Positions 40,664-53,013 of a stretch of DNA of 64,000 bases are shown one piece after another. How positions within the stretch are numbered: position 1 is the first letter of the stretch; every line of letters starts with the position of its first letter. Below the pieces are notes generated by a model. It was not told where the DNA came from, did no database searches, and worked only from the letters and a program-made list of their open reading frames with translations. The position numbers and the translations under genes are program-made. Origin of the DNA: Astropecten irregularis (taxonomy: Eukaryota > Echinodermata > Asteroidea > Paxillosida > Astropectinidae); the NCBI GenBank assembly GCA_963971285.1, contig OZ020257.1:14026602-14090601 (forward strand). Direction: 5' to 3'.

Positions 40664-42978
40664 GATGGTTGGAGTACCTTAGCAATCTTTGATGTTACAG
40701 AAGAGGAAGCCAGCCCGAAGCCTTACCACTGGTGTAGTACAAGCAGATGCCCATGTAACAAGTAGTCAGTCAGGCGATTCATTGCAAATCCTTCAAGGCT
40801 TGCAGATTACCTGTGGATTACAAAGGATTACATTTTTAAAGCAGATTAGTTGGTGTTATTGAAGACAAAGGATTACCAAGAAACTTACAATTCAGAGTGA
40901 CTGTTCAGGAATATGAAGGACTGTTTCCATTTTGGCTTGACTTCAACATCAGCAAAGAACCTCTGCTTACCACAATATACAACCCGGGATTCTGGGAAGT
41001 TGTGAACTCGTGCAAACTTTATCAGTGATTGAGAAATTGTTTGGTACAGGTGATATTGCTAAGTTTGCAGGAAGGTTTGTTGGCTTGTTTTTGTACCGCA
41101 CAGAATGTACAGTACACACACCTACTGGTATTTCACACACTATAAACTCGAGAGGCATTTGAGCTTGGAACTTCCTTAGCTAGAGCCTACTAAAGTACAT
41201 TATACAAAAAGAAATGTAGCAGAAAGTTTTTTTTCGAGCAAGCATCAGCAGAATTAATATCAGAATTTCAGATACAATACAATGCAACCTTCAACTCATA
41301 TTATTTATAGTAGGCCTATAACCTAATAGTCATAAATCTGTCACTTTGTCATACATTCACAACAATGTACACATGAGCTACACACCTCAGATCTAGAGCA
41401 AGGGACAATAGCCATTGGGTACATGTACATGATGGACCAAGTTATTATGAAGGCAGTTCTGCTTGCACATTACCACAGATAGTGACAAGTTCTGTTCTAG
41501 ACAGATTTGAGGCTTTGCATGGTGACAATTGGTATGTGGATCGGTTTGCAGAAACACCACATATACAGTAAGACTCGTTCGTACTTTCACATTTCTATTT
41601 CGTTCACACTTCTCATAAGGTCTCAGCATTTCAAGTATTTCGACTAGCCTACTCTAGTCATCATCAGGAGACAGAAAGTTCTGCTCTGTTGACTCATCAT
41701 TACTACTGCCTAGTCCTACTCAACTTTGAATCATCCTCACACCCATTTAACAGCCGATTGGCCAGGCAGTGTATTTGGAAAGAAAACAGCAAGATGTAGT
41801 AGGCCACATAGAAAGCAAGGGCTTTGCAAGGCTAGACTGGTACATGTGGGCCTAAATATTGTTCTTGTGCCAACTGTTCTACAGGTACTATATCATGACT
41901 ATACACACAACACCCATACCGTCTCTGCCCTACTCCATACACATTGAAAAGCTCTGCATGTGTCCTATAGTGTCTGAGAAATTCAATAAAACCTGAAGGT
42001 TGTTGACCAAGCGATGCCTAGACAATTATTGACAAGAGGGTTGTGACAACACTACCCTAACTGTTCATCTTTTCAGAGTTTATGGGATTCTAAAAAGGGT
42101 CATTTGTTCAACTCAACCTTCCAAACTGTTAAGTTCTGTTTTTCATCAGGAAGAATTTCAACAGCTTGTTGACAGTGCAATTTGGTGAACATAATGGTGA
42201 CTGTCAGGATGCATTCTAGTTTTCTACCCATTGCTGCTGTTTATAATTCGCACTGTCTATGGAAAGTTCTACAAAGCTAGGCATTAATGCACAAGGGAAA
42301 AATATTGAAAACATTCAAAAAATGGGGTGCGTTTTATTTACAATACAGTATGGCATGTATTTTCAAACAATTTTTTGAAGAAAGCGGTTTGACAATTTAG
42401 ATAACTTTAATTAAAATGAATTTATGATGAACTTCGGTTTTCTGGCCAACCTTTCTGATGTCACTACTGAAGGAACAACAACTGGAATAATGTCACTGTC
42501 AGTTCAACTAAATTCTGCAAAATTGAATGCATTTGTCAGCATGAAATATATTCCATACAACATTCTGAGAATGTTTCCAAATCAGAGTAAGAAGAAGTCT
42601 AGCCATCTGATCGTTTGAACAATGTGCTCATTTAGTAGACTCTGACTGGTATCCTTTCAAAATATTTTAAGAATTCACATAAACTGCCATCAAATTCAAA
42701 GTGCATTGATGCGTACAATTTATAAATCAATACCGACAATGAAAAGCTTGCAAAACAGAAACCCAATGGATACATTCAACAGTCAAACAACATATTGATT
42801 ACTTTACTATGAAAAGAGATTTCACAAACATGTAGCTTAGAATGTACATCATGGATTCAATTTAATGAAAAATTTATATAAGAACATTTCAAGATGACTG
42901 CGCGTATGAGCTATGCTAAATTTCTTTAAACAAATTCTCATTTGTTTAAATGAAATTTGAAATTAGAATTCAAAATTT
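40664..42978. other. Region upstream of the KIF24 coding start, no gene seen
   Basis: AT-rich DNA with no conserved coding stretch. It probably contains KIF24 5' UTR intron. A 3' splice site near the start codon cannot be fixed with certainty: GCTAAG lies 15 bases before the ATG behind a TTCCTCTTCTGT tract. Confidence 0.35.
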
Positions 42979-43342
42979 AAAGGGAGGGTACAGAATTGGT
43001 TAGACAAAATACACTTCATCATGATCACATATTCACATAAAACTTACACAGTATAATGGTGATGATAGGAGAAAACATCCCACAAAATGTTTTTGTCTGA
43101 AATGCCATATTCGTTGAGAAATAAATGAAACTATTTTCGCTTTGAAGCGTTTTATTCATTCCTTGAAATGTGTAACAGTTCTCTGTACACGGGTTTTCAC
43201 TATTTTCTCGTGACCCAGATGGCTGATTGACCTGAAACGTCTACAGGTTTGTCAGTTAAGGTATATATGATGGATTACATAATGTGCTTTCACTGTCAGC
43301 AACGGTTTTGTCGCAAAAACCAGTTCTGTACCATCCCTTTAA
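42979..43342. mobile_element. MITE family M
   Basis: AAAGGGAGGGTACAGAATTG to CAGTTCTGTACCATCCCTTT, inverted terminal repeats, 364 bp. The length and AAAGG start resemble family B, but the interior differs. Confidence 0.7.
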
Positions 43343-44051
43343 GTAGATTTGTTGTGATATTAGAAAGAATTAAGAATTTTAAATAATACCAAAAAGTGTG
43401 AATTTCACTTTAAGGTTCACTACAATTGTATATAATTTATGCACATTTAAAAATATATTTAAGCTTTGCTGACAAAAAATAAGGGCCTACTGAATAGCGC
43501 TGCGCACTTGCGCTAAAAATAGCACCGAACCTCAGACAAACATTGCAACGTGGCCATGCAAACGTGTGGTGAGTGGAAGCATACATGGAAGTATGTGTGC
43601 GCGTTGCGCGTGGTGTGACGTCATTAGTGCGGAACGCTATTGCAATTTAAATAGGCCAGGCCTACTTTACTTATCAATTTTTCAACATGAAACCATGGAG
43701 GAAGAAATTGCCATTATTCTTGACTCCCAGTATGCCAGTAATCAATTAGTGAATTACATCATCAAACAGAACATGGTAGTTTAACTAGGAAAATTTCCCC
43801 TTCCAATTCCCTTAGGAAAATAGAAAAGCTGAAAGTTCTGGTTCTAAATCTATTTCTCCCTCCATGAGCTGAGCAAGCGCCAAAGCAATGCACCAGCGTA
43901 CATGTACAACAGTACTGAGTGATACACAATGTACACGTTATAAATACATTTTACACACCACATACCAAACGACCTTTTGCATTTCTATGATTCTAATTTC
44001 TAACGTTAGCCTACAATTTTTGCAGATAGAGGGCTTAGACAATTTACTTAC

Positions 44052-44290
44052 CATGATTTTCCAGACGAACTTGGACTGTGCATGTTATCTGTCCCGTTTT
44101 TGGCTTCCAATTTAGTTTCAAATCATCCCGCCTCAGAGATATTTACCTCGTAGAAATTGAAGGTAGTCGTACTTTTCAGTTTGTTGTGAATCAAATCAAG
44201 CAGCGCGGCGCGGCGCTACAGCTTTGTTTTGAATGGTGCAGAAAATACACCCATTCGCGAACGGGAAAGTCTTCGCTACCTACCCATTCA
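44052..44290 (-). promoter_or_regulatory. Candidate KIF24 first exon and CpG-rich promoter
   Basis: On the - strand AAAATCATG|GTAAGTAAAT is a strong splice donor at 44052, and upstream of it is the only CpG-dense patch nearby (GCAGCGCGGCGCGGCGCTAC, 44201-44220; ATTCGCGAACGGGAAAG). This fits a non-coding first exon of KIF24. A weaker alternative lies at about 45076-45175 (ACAAATG|GTAATA after a CGCCCGCGCC block). Confidence 0.35.
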
Positions 44291-44755
44291 ATGTAAGCAA
44301 AGCAATTTGACAGGTCGGGCACTTTCAGCTCAACAGAACATTGAAAAATAAATTAAATAATGCGTGCAATAATTTTTTTTTATCTCATTTTTTTTAACGT
44401 TAATTAAAAAAAGATATCATATTTAATAAAAAGATGAAACGTATAAGCATTTAATATATTTTTAATGCGCTTTTTGAAATGGAACATCAGAATCATCACT
44501 ACATTATTTCACATAAAAGCGCAGTGCCTTGAAATCAGAATTTCCAAACAATTATTTTTTGCCTGCAAAACTGATCCTTCCTTTGTTTGGACACAGAAGG
44601 ATGACGAGTTACTGATCATCTGAGTTGCTACTTTAAAAAAAAAAAATTTTACTGTAGGCCTATCTTATTTTATAGAACTTTTATCGATTTAATTGTGAAT
44701 TAATTCATCAATCAATAAATCAGTATTTATCACATCCATCCATAATGTAATACGT

Positions 44756-44929
44756 GCGATTCACAACTTAGTGCGCCTCCAAAAGTTTGCAATGCGATAG
44801 CCAATCACAGCGCTTGAAATGTGTCGGTGTAATGCGCATTTCTGTCGACAGATTCCGCGCAAATTGTGAATGGCCAATTACGCATTACCAACTCTTGGAG
44901 GCGCACTGTTGTGAAACGCCCGTTTACAT
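44756..44929. mobile_element. MITE family L
   Basis: ATTCACAACTTAGTGCGCCT to GGAGGCGCACTGTTGTGAAA, with CCAATCACAGCGC facing GTGAATGGCCAATTACGC. Second copy at 53676-53843. Confidence 0.75.
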
Positions 44930-45190
44930 TATAGGCCTATGCACTTCTCAATTAATTCCATTCATTAATTTTATTCCTATTTTTGTACGTCGATCGGAAC
45001 ATGAATAGCAAATAAACATTAAAAATTTACACCAAAAGGCTGGATAATTATGATTACATGAAAAATTATTATTACCATTTGTCAAGGAAGCGGTTAGGCC
45101 GAGACTCGTTTGCGGTGATCATCAGGCGCGGGCGTGCTGCCTTATTCTTCGAGTCTTTGATTTCCTGGCGCTGAAAACTGAGATAGAACC

Positions 45191-45437
45191 TGGGGCCAAT
45201 TTCATAGAGCTGCTTAAGCACCAAAATTTGCTTAAGCACCAAAAACCTTCGTTAAAAAACTCAGTATGCCAGCCAAAACTCCTTGTGAATGTTATGCTCG
45301 GCAAACAATGGCCGGATACATGTCAAATGCAGTAAACATCACATGAAAATTTGGTTGGTAATCCTGTTTGATCAAGGAAGACTTTTCATGCTTATAAGCA
45401 AATTTTATGCTTAAGCAGCTCTATGAAATTGGCCCCA
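45191..45437 (-). mobile_element. MITE family D, reverse orientation
   Basis: GGGGCCAATTTCATAGAGCT to AGCTCTATGAAATTGGCCCC with the reversed interior GCCAGCCAAAACTCCTTGTG. It lies in the KIF24-NUDT2 intergenic space. Confidence 0.8.
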
Positions 45438-46473
45438 GGTGTTATCTCGGGGACTATCTTGGGATGTTTCGTAAAACGTCGACTGTTGGGATCTCGAAGT
45501 GATCGACTTTGTAAACTTGAGTCTCATCAAATTGTCCATAACCTAGTTTGATCTGACCTATCAGTCGATCTAGAACGAAGTTCCGGCTCAGTGGATCCAA
45601 GTTGTGATCGCAATCGGCCGCCATAGATTGTGGTCGACACCTGACTGGAATTTGATCGACACATATGGGACGGTAAAAAAAAGTCTAGATATATAGTTTG
45701 ATAACTTGAACTCTAGGCTGGATTGCGACCGACACCTACTGTACTGGACTGTGATATGGCAAGTCTGGATTGTGATCGACACTGACAGGCTGTCGCGGTC
45801 GTGCGTGAGGATACGCATCAGTGGGACATGTCACCAACAAGAATAAATCATTCTGATTGGATGAACCGGCCTATGAAGTTGCCCGCCTTCCACGAACTTA
45901 CGCCTGATTATCTGTATAATTCCGAAATTCGTCATATAAATCATAATAAAAATCTGCAAAAAGGAAAATGCTCACTGTCATGCAATCTAAGCTAACTGTT
46001 CCTATTTCAAATGTGTTATTAAGACTCAAAACATGCGGATATTTGAGCATTTTGAGTCCAAACCCTTCATCAAATAACCACAAGGTAATATTACTTTCAG
46101 ATTTTATCAAATCTAATGCACTTATTTTCTTGTACAAAGCCAGTGAAATCGAGCTAAGAATGAATTATTATTATTTCAGGATAAAATAGCGGCTTGGAAT
46201 CATGCTTTCTTTAGTTCTGGGTCTTGTAAAAAAACAATAGGATAAATTTAGAACATTTATTAGAAACTTACGTTGAAATTATTACAATATGTACCCCAAA
46301 AAAATTATATCTTTCCGAGTGAAGCCGAATCGCGAACGTTGTACCATTCGAAGTTGGGCAACAAAATAGACTGGTGCCTTCAAAATTAATGTTCACTCAT
46401 TCATCATGCATGCTGTGAAGATGGAAGCAGACGTCATGTTTTATGCACATTACATGAGCACATACATTATGTT

Positions 46474-48408
46474 ATGATGGCGTCCGTAGATCAAATCGTC
46501 AAAGCTGGCGGTTTACTTGTCTTTCGACGTTTTAAGAAGGAAATACAGTACTTGTTGCTCCAGAAAACCAAAAATAATACCAGCTGGACTCCACCTAAAG
46601 GTACTGTATGTGCGATGAACAAGGAGTGAACGGATTTCAAACGTAAACATGATGTAGCCTAGGCCCATTTATGATTTAGCACTCGTAGGCAAACGAACCC
46701 GTTACGGAATGAGACTAGCTAGCCTAACGTTAGACCAACATCAATAACAATATCACATTTTTTCGTCGTTAATTTGTTGTTCAATTTACGGTCAGCATTG
46801 AATTATTCACTCTTTCAGGACCCTGCAATAATTTTCTTGTTGTTATTTTTATAGGCCCCCTATTTGTCTTAATCTGTTCAGTACGTGTAATCTTCATTGT
46901 TCGCTAGCGCTGTGTGCACATAAATTAAATTGACTAGGGCTTGGCCTTCCCGGTTTCAAAAGCATGCAAACTGACCCATGCTACTCGGGCTATAGTAGTT
47001 GCAATGATCATTAACCCTAGGTCTGACATGGGGACTGGGACCTAACCCTAGGTCTGACATTGGGTTACGATCATCACAACTACTCAGTCTACTTTAATGA
47101 GAGACTTTTGAGAACCGGTTTTCAAGTCAACAGCGCACGCAATTGTGAAGCATTGTTTTGTGCCTGCGCTGTTGTGCGTGCGCTGTTGACTTGAAGACCG
47201 GTTCTCAAAAGTCTCCCATTGAGATGTTTATGACGGAAGACAAAGCAAGTATTATTATAGTTGCGATGATCGTAACCCTAGGTCTGACATGGGGACTGGG
47301 ACCTATGGGGAGTGGGACCTAAGGTCCCAGTCCCCATGTCAGACTTAGGGTTACGATCATCGCAACTAGTATTATTACATGAATTATGGGATGTCCATGA
47401 CAAGTCTGATGACAATGTTCTCCAATGACATGTGAAAACTGATACTAGTACTAGCCCAATGATACCCAACACAACGTCTGTCGTAAATTGGGTCCAGTCC
47501 CAGTCGCTTCATTTTATCTGTCTCAAGCTTTAGATTAGATATAATTGATTTAGATTGAATTTGATAGCCATCTCTCATCATCTGGAGTCGATTTCACAAA
47601 GCCCTAAGATCGATCGTAACTCGACTTACAAAGGATAACCCATCGTATCTCACGACTTCTACGCCGGACTTGCAATGCTCCAAAATACCTACGATTGATA
47701 GTAAGTTACAATGAGTTTAGTGAAATCGACCCCCGGACGTATTGGCTGAAATAAAGTCCATGGCTTGAGAAAGCCCATCCTTTGATTCCCTGATGCATGA
47801 TAGCTTTGAAGAAACTCCCAAAACTGATAAAGGGTTATTACGGTCATCACAAGTACTATATCAATAACAGTGATGAATGGCAACTTTCTTAGCTCTTTGA
47901 CTCCACTGGGCATGCGCACCGGTCACTGCACTTTTTTCCCTTAAATTTACAGCTGTTTCATGAATCATGTTTATTTTTAATCTAAATAAGTAGGCCTTGT
48001 GGGGGTATAAATATGAACATGAAACAGTTGTAGGACAAAGTCTAAAAAATAAATGTCAAAAGAATGTAGACAAGATTTTTTTTTGTATCCTTCGCAGGTC
48101 ACGTTGATCCCGGTGAAAGTATCTACGAAGCCGCCCTCCGAGAAACAACCGAAGAGGCGGGGCTCCTACCAGAACATCTGAATATTCATGAGGACATATC
48201 CTGGACAATAAAATACCAGACCAAGAAAGATAAGACTAAGGAGGTTGTCTATTGGCTGGCCCAGATGAAGGACAGCAGCACGCCGATAGTCTTATCCAAT
48301 GAACATCAAGGTTACAAGTGGTTAGGAGTCTCTAAAGCTAGTTCAATTGCTAAGTACCGGGACACCAAGATGATGTTTCGGGAAGCCGAAGACCTCCTGA
48401 ATCAATGA
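46474..48408 (+). CDS. NUDT2: Bis(5'-nucleosyl)-tetraphosphatase (Ap4A hydrolase), NUDT2
   Basis: Nudix enzyme that asymmetrically cleaves Ap4A to ATP and AMP. Two coding exons, 46474-46600 and 48098-48408 (stop TGA), joined at AAAG|GTACTG and TTCGCAG|GTCACG, giving 145 residues (human 147). The splice falls inside the WTPPKGHVDPGE block, immediately before the Nudix box, which is intact: G-HVDPG-E-SIYEAAL-RETTEEAGL fits Gx5Ex7REUxEExGU. Further family signatures are GGLLVFRR, VYWLAQ, and LSNEHQGYKWLG. Two adjacent ATG codons (46474, 46477) open the frame; the first is used here. Divergently arranged with KIF24. Confidence 0.96.
46996..47082. mobile_element. MITE family K, copy 1
   Basis: TAGTTGCAATGATCATTAAC to GTTACGATCATCACAACTA, with inner CTAGGTCTGACATGGGGACT. 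It lies in the NUDT2 intron. Confidence 0.7.
47095..47220. mobile_element. MITE family J hairpin
   Basis: TTTGAGAACCGGTTTTCAAG / CTTGAAGACCGGTTCTCAAA arms with CAACAGCGCACGC / GCGTGCGCTGTTG inside; the two halves are almost fully complementary. It sits between the two family K copies. Confidence 0.8.
47249..47377. mobile_element. MITE family K, copy 2, with 9-bp target duplication
   Basis: Element 47258-47368 is flanked by GTATTATTA on both sides (47249-47257, 47369-47377). Arms TAGTTGCGATGATCGTAACC and GGTTACGATCATCGCAACTA are perfectly inverted, and pairing continues through CTGACATGGGGACTGGGACC. A 9-bp duplication suggests a Mutator-like transposase. Confidence 0.8.
47584..47734. mobile_element. 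MITE family I
   Basis: GGAGTCGATTTCACAAAGCC to TAGTGAAATCGACCCCC, core ACAAAGGATAACCCATCGTA. It lies in the NUDT2 intron. Confidence 0.65.
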
Positions 48409-49960
48409 CATCGATTGGACTCTGCATAGTTTTATTTCTTGCAAATTGCAAAGTTCTACCTTGTTTAACACAAAAAAAATCATCCCTTTTAAATAGTGTG
48501 TGATTTTGTTCTTCTCCTTTTATCAATTTTTCTAACATTTTGTTTTCCCCATTTTGAAAATGACTAAAATAATCTGTAAGAATCATTGCAGTATGTTTCC
48601 AGAATCCAAATGAATAATTGTAGCAAACAAACATCAATATGAACGCATGCAATGACATGTACCGTCCTACAAATATTTCTAAGGATGTCTGATTATATAT
48701 AGGTGCAATAATGTTATTTCAGAGTTGATTGTAAAAATGTATCTTGTAAATCAACCTTATTTTGTTTTGTTTCTCAAAATTCTTGTCGAAAAATTATGTA
48801 CAATTTTTCCAAATTTTAGAAAAAAAGTCTGTACGGAACCGTAAATATTTTATTGAAATTAGAGTGCTTATGTAAACTTTATTTCATGCAATTGAAATGA
48901 TTGACAACTCTAGGCTGATAACACACAAGTACATGTACAAGATGCCTCTCTGTAAGTGTTATTGATTGGTACCAGATAAGAGTGCAAAAGCATTGGAACC
49001 AAAGTAGGTTAATTTCCCAGCACTCTGCACAATTCAATACAGTTCCCATCAGGAAATGATAATTTGCTTTCATAAAGACCTCATATACATGTACACACAC
49101 ACACTGATATTTCGGTTATTTTTTTTTCCAAGACCATTCATGAAGTTAATTTGTGAAATTTCCTCTCAACTTTGTTTTACAACAACGATAATGGAAATTA
49201 AATTTTCAACATTTTGCTCTTTACTTTATCTGTGCAATTCAAATTTACTAACAAAATACCCAGAAAATATTGAAATCTATTTCATATCCTAAAATTGGAA
49301 GAAAAAAAAGCACAAACCGCCCACTATACATACCTTTCACTACTTTTCAGGTACTTAGGCATATTTCATTGTTTGTAGAAAGACTGTTTAAAAAAAATAC
49401 TTTAGAGTTACTTGTTAAAATCTTGTTGAGAAACTACTGGTCATTTGAACTTAATTATTGTGGAACTGAAATAGGATAAAATACCATAGGACATGTACGG
49501 GTCATTGTTAGTGAATGCTTAACCAGACTTCAACAAATACTGTATGTTGTCAACTTGTCATAGAGATAAGAGTGTATTTAATTCCCCTATTTAAGATGGA
49601 AATATTTAGGATGTAGGTCTATTTGAAATTGGTGCTTTTTTTAAATGTGAAACACATCACACTGCAATAAGTGAAACAAATTTTTTGCAGAATTTAAAAA
49701 TTTGCAGAAGGATTTTTTGCAGTATTGATATAGAAATGGGAAGATTTAGGGGCTGAAACATTGCTTAGAACTTGTATAAAATGTTCAATTGCATCATTGG
49801 TATGTCAGGATTGTGGAACTATTACTCGCCAAAAACAATGCATTGTAGAAAATTAGTAAATTGAACGTAGACAAAAAAATAGTTAGATGAACTCCAATCT
49901 CCTGGGTGTTTTGGATTGGCCTGGCAAGTGCTGTTTAGTTGGCCTTCACCTTATGAACAG
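48409..49960. other. NUDT2 3' flank, no gene seen
   Basis: AT-rich sequence without conserved coding frames or recognisable repeats. No AATAAA is found close to the stop; the first one noted is at 51097-51102. Confidence 0.4.
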
Positions 49961-50212
49961 GGGGCAATTTCATAGAATTGCTAAGCACATAGAGCTGCTA
50001 AGCACAAAATTAGCTCAAGTTTGAAAAGTTTGAAAAAAAACAAAACGGGACTACCAACCCAATTTCCATATGATGCTTATGACTTGGTTTCGGACTTGTT
50101 TGCTGAGCATAACATTCACAGGGAGTTTCGGCTAACAAACTGATTTTACTTACCAAGTTTTTTGGTGCTTAGACAAATTTGGGTGCTTAAGCAGCTCTAT
50201 GAAATTGGCCCC
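49961..50212 (+). mobile_element. MITE family D
   Basis: GGGGCAATTTCATAGAATTG to AGCTCTATGAAATTGGCCCC, with an internal TTTCGGACTTGTTTGCTGAG and the doubled GGTGCTTA motif. Confidence 0.7.
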
Positions 50213-52463
50213 TGGTGTCCATCTTCTTTGGACATGGACTAAAGTTGGGTCGTCAAGCCAGCCAATACCTTGGATCTACAGTCACTTTGTACTCGATAAA
50301 ATACCGCAGTACTAAGTAATGGCTTGGAGGCAATTTGAGAATAATTAAGACATTTCATGATAGCTGGACATTTACAAAAGAAAGGAAAATGGATAGTCCA
50401 TCATTCCTATTCATAGTGGAATAGAAAATTATGCTGTAAAAAGGCATCCCTGGTTTCAAAATTGTATGGAAGTTTCCTTCAACAGAATAAGATGTGATTA
50501 ATCATAATGTCCACTTAATGACACGTGACAAGTGTTTAGCACAAAACAGGTTACCAACTAAAATTCTGTGTTATGTATATTGCCTGCAACTGGTTCCCAG
50601 CTGAACTTCGCTTAGCATATAAATCTGCTAAGTAATTTTCCCTGCTATGTGAAAGCGGATCTATAAGAGTAGGTCAGGGTCTTTAAAAAGAAAACTGAAC
50701 TCTGTTGAGACTTGAAAATATCATGGTGAAGGTGGTCATCATTTAAGCATTTTTACCCTTTAGCTAATGTTAAGTCTGCTCCAACAATTTGATGATGTCA
50801 TTGTATGTAATCTCATATCCACATGTATACAAGTTTGAAGTTTTTAATAGTAACGTGTACTTCATTCTCTCACCATTAAATTTAAAAAGGCGTTCATGAA
50901 CATAAGTCCATTCTGGTTGGTCTGATACCCAGCTTCTAGAGTAAAAGTGACTCACCTAAATATGACTCTTCATCTGTTGGGTCCGACTAACCAGAGTGGA
51001 CTAATTGTCCGGGAACACCTTTAAACACCTGTATATGGTATCGATCTAGACATGGAACAAGGCAACTTTCAAACAGAAATCATATGCACAAATCAAAATA
51101 AACAGCTTTCACATGCCATATTCATGCCATATATATAAGTGTATAGACATGTACGACATTGTATGTATATAAATATTTATCACATGTGCAGATTATACCA
51201 GTGTAATTGCTGCATCATTTATCTAACTGTATGTAAAATACTGTTGGTTGTGGACACCATTGGTACAGATTTAACACTTTTTTGATGCTCTTTTTCTTTG
51301 TTTTGTTATTTTATTATCATTATTATTATTATTTATCTTTATCTACATGTTCAAGCTCAAACCTAAACAGTATTACAGTTTGTTTATATAATTCCTAGTT
51401 TATAATGTATGCATGAGTCATCCACCGAGGGGCGGAGCTAGGCCTTCTAAAGGAAGGGGGCAAACAGTATGAATTATGGCTCTATTTTGTATTTTAGCAG
51501 TCTAAATCTGCCATGGTAACGGCATTTCTGATTTATCTATTAAGATGATATTTTATGGCAAATTCATCTTGGGACGATTTGTGGGATAAATGATGGATTG
51601 CAGTGTTTGACACTTCTTCCCTATCCCACTCGCGTTACCATGGTATTCCAAATTATCCAGCCTATCAAATGCTCCATTAATACCAAGTTGTTTTATACAA
51701 TTTAAAATTTCATCAAATCAATCATTTAAAAAAAAAAGTGAAATCTTTAATATATGCAAATGAGTACAGTTTGTAAAACCTCCGTTTTGTGCTATATTGG
51801 TTGTTGTTGTTGTTGTTGGTATCTTTTCATTGTAATATAGATTTGCCAGTTTTAATTAAATGCCGTTGGAATGTTTTACGGCCAAACCAAACATATAATG
51901 TTGATGGTCTTGCACTGCAGTGAGAAAAACCAATATAAAAAGACAAGTTGGAATTCACTTTTCATAGATGTACATGTTCACCAAGTCTACCGGGGAAAGT
52001 AAGCCTAGTAACATTTCCCCGCAAGGAATAGAAAAAAAAAAACAATCAAAATATACAGTTGGTTCAGAATTATACTACTGAAACATACACGTGTAGATTT
52101 ATTTCAGAGAAAACTAATAAAAAATTGACGTTGTGTTGAAACAGTTTGTGTTTGTTGCTTTGTGCAAAGATAAAGCGTGATCTTCTCTTTGTGGTTCAGA
52201 TGAAATGGGAATCGTACAAAGATTTGCTAAGTGAACATGGTTGCCAGTCAGATTTTCATGAGATGTTCATTGGCTGTGACTGGTACTCGGCTGTATTTTG
52301 CTTAGCATGAATGACAGAGTCTCCATGAACTGGGCCAGGGAGCTTACTGCTCATTGTGACTTGGTAGAATATAATAAGCAATATGTAGTATTGTGCAATG
52401 TGCATCTTTGGAATTTCTTGCCAAAGGGTGGCTGTGTCACATGACTGGGTAGTGGGTACCCCC
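50213..52463. other. AT-rich intergenic DNA, no gene seen
   Basis: No conserved coding frame. A short (TTG)n run lies at 51799-51819, and traces of a decayed D' element at about 50520-50650 and 52208-52330. Confidence 0.4.
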
Positions 52464-52710
52464 GGGGCCAATTTCATAGAGCTACTTTATAAGCACAAAA
52501 TTTGCTTAAGCATGAAAAGTCTTCCTTGATCAAACAGGATTACCAACCAAATTTTCTTGTGATGTTTTACTGCTTTTGACTTGTATTCGGCCATTGTTTG
52601 CTGAGCATAACATTCACAAGGAGTTTTGGCTGGAATACTGATTTTATTTACCAAGTTTTTTGGTGCTTAAGCAAAGTTTGGTGCTTAAGCAGCTCTATAA
52701 AATTGGCCCA
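52464..52710 (+). mobile_element. MITE family D, reference-quality copy
   Basis: GGGGCCAATTTCATAGAGCT to AGCTCTATAAAATTGGCCC. Contains the full family interior: TTGATCAAACAGGATTACCA, TTGTATTCGGCCATTGTTTG and GTTTTTTGGTGCTTAAGCAA. Confidence 0.8.
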
Positions 52711-53013
52711 GGTGGCAGAGCTATGGTAAAGTATTCCTCAGATGACAAACTGAGCTTCCAGTCACAAGTTCAGTCAAATTTTCTTGGCTCGTTCCATAAC
52801 CTTAAGCAGCACATAATGCACAACCTACAAAATTTTGATATTAAAAAATGAACAGGTGTAACGGGTGAAGTTTTGCAGATGGTTTCCAGAATAAAGAAAA
52901 AGCAAAAATTGTATTTCTGAATACAATTTGCTTGGGTCAGATCAGATGTCAAACCTGTCATACATTGATGCACCTGTTAATTGATGTTAACATGCACCTG
53001 TTAACTTCTGATG

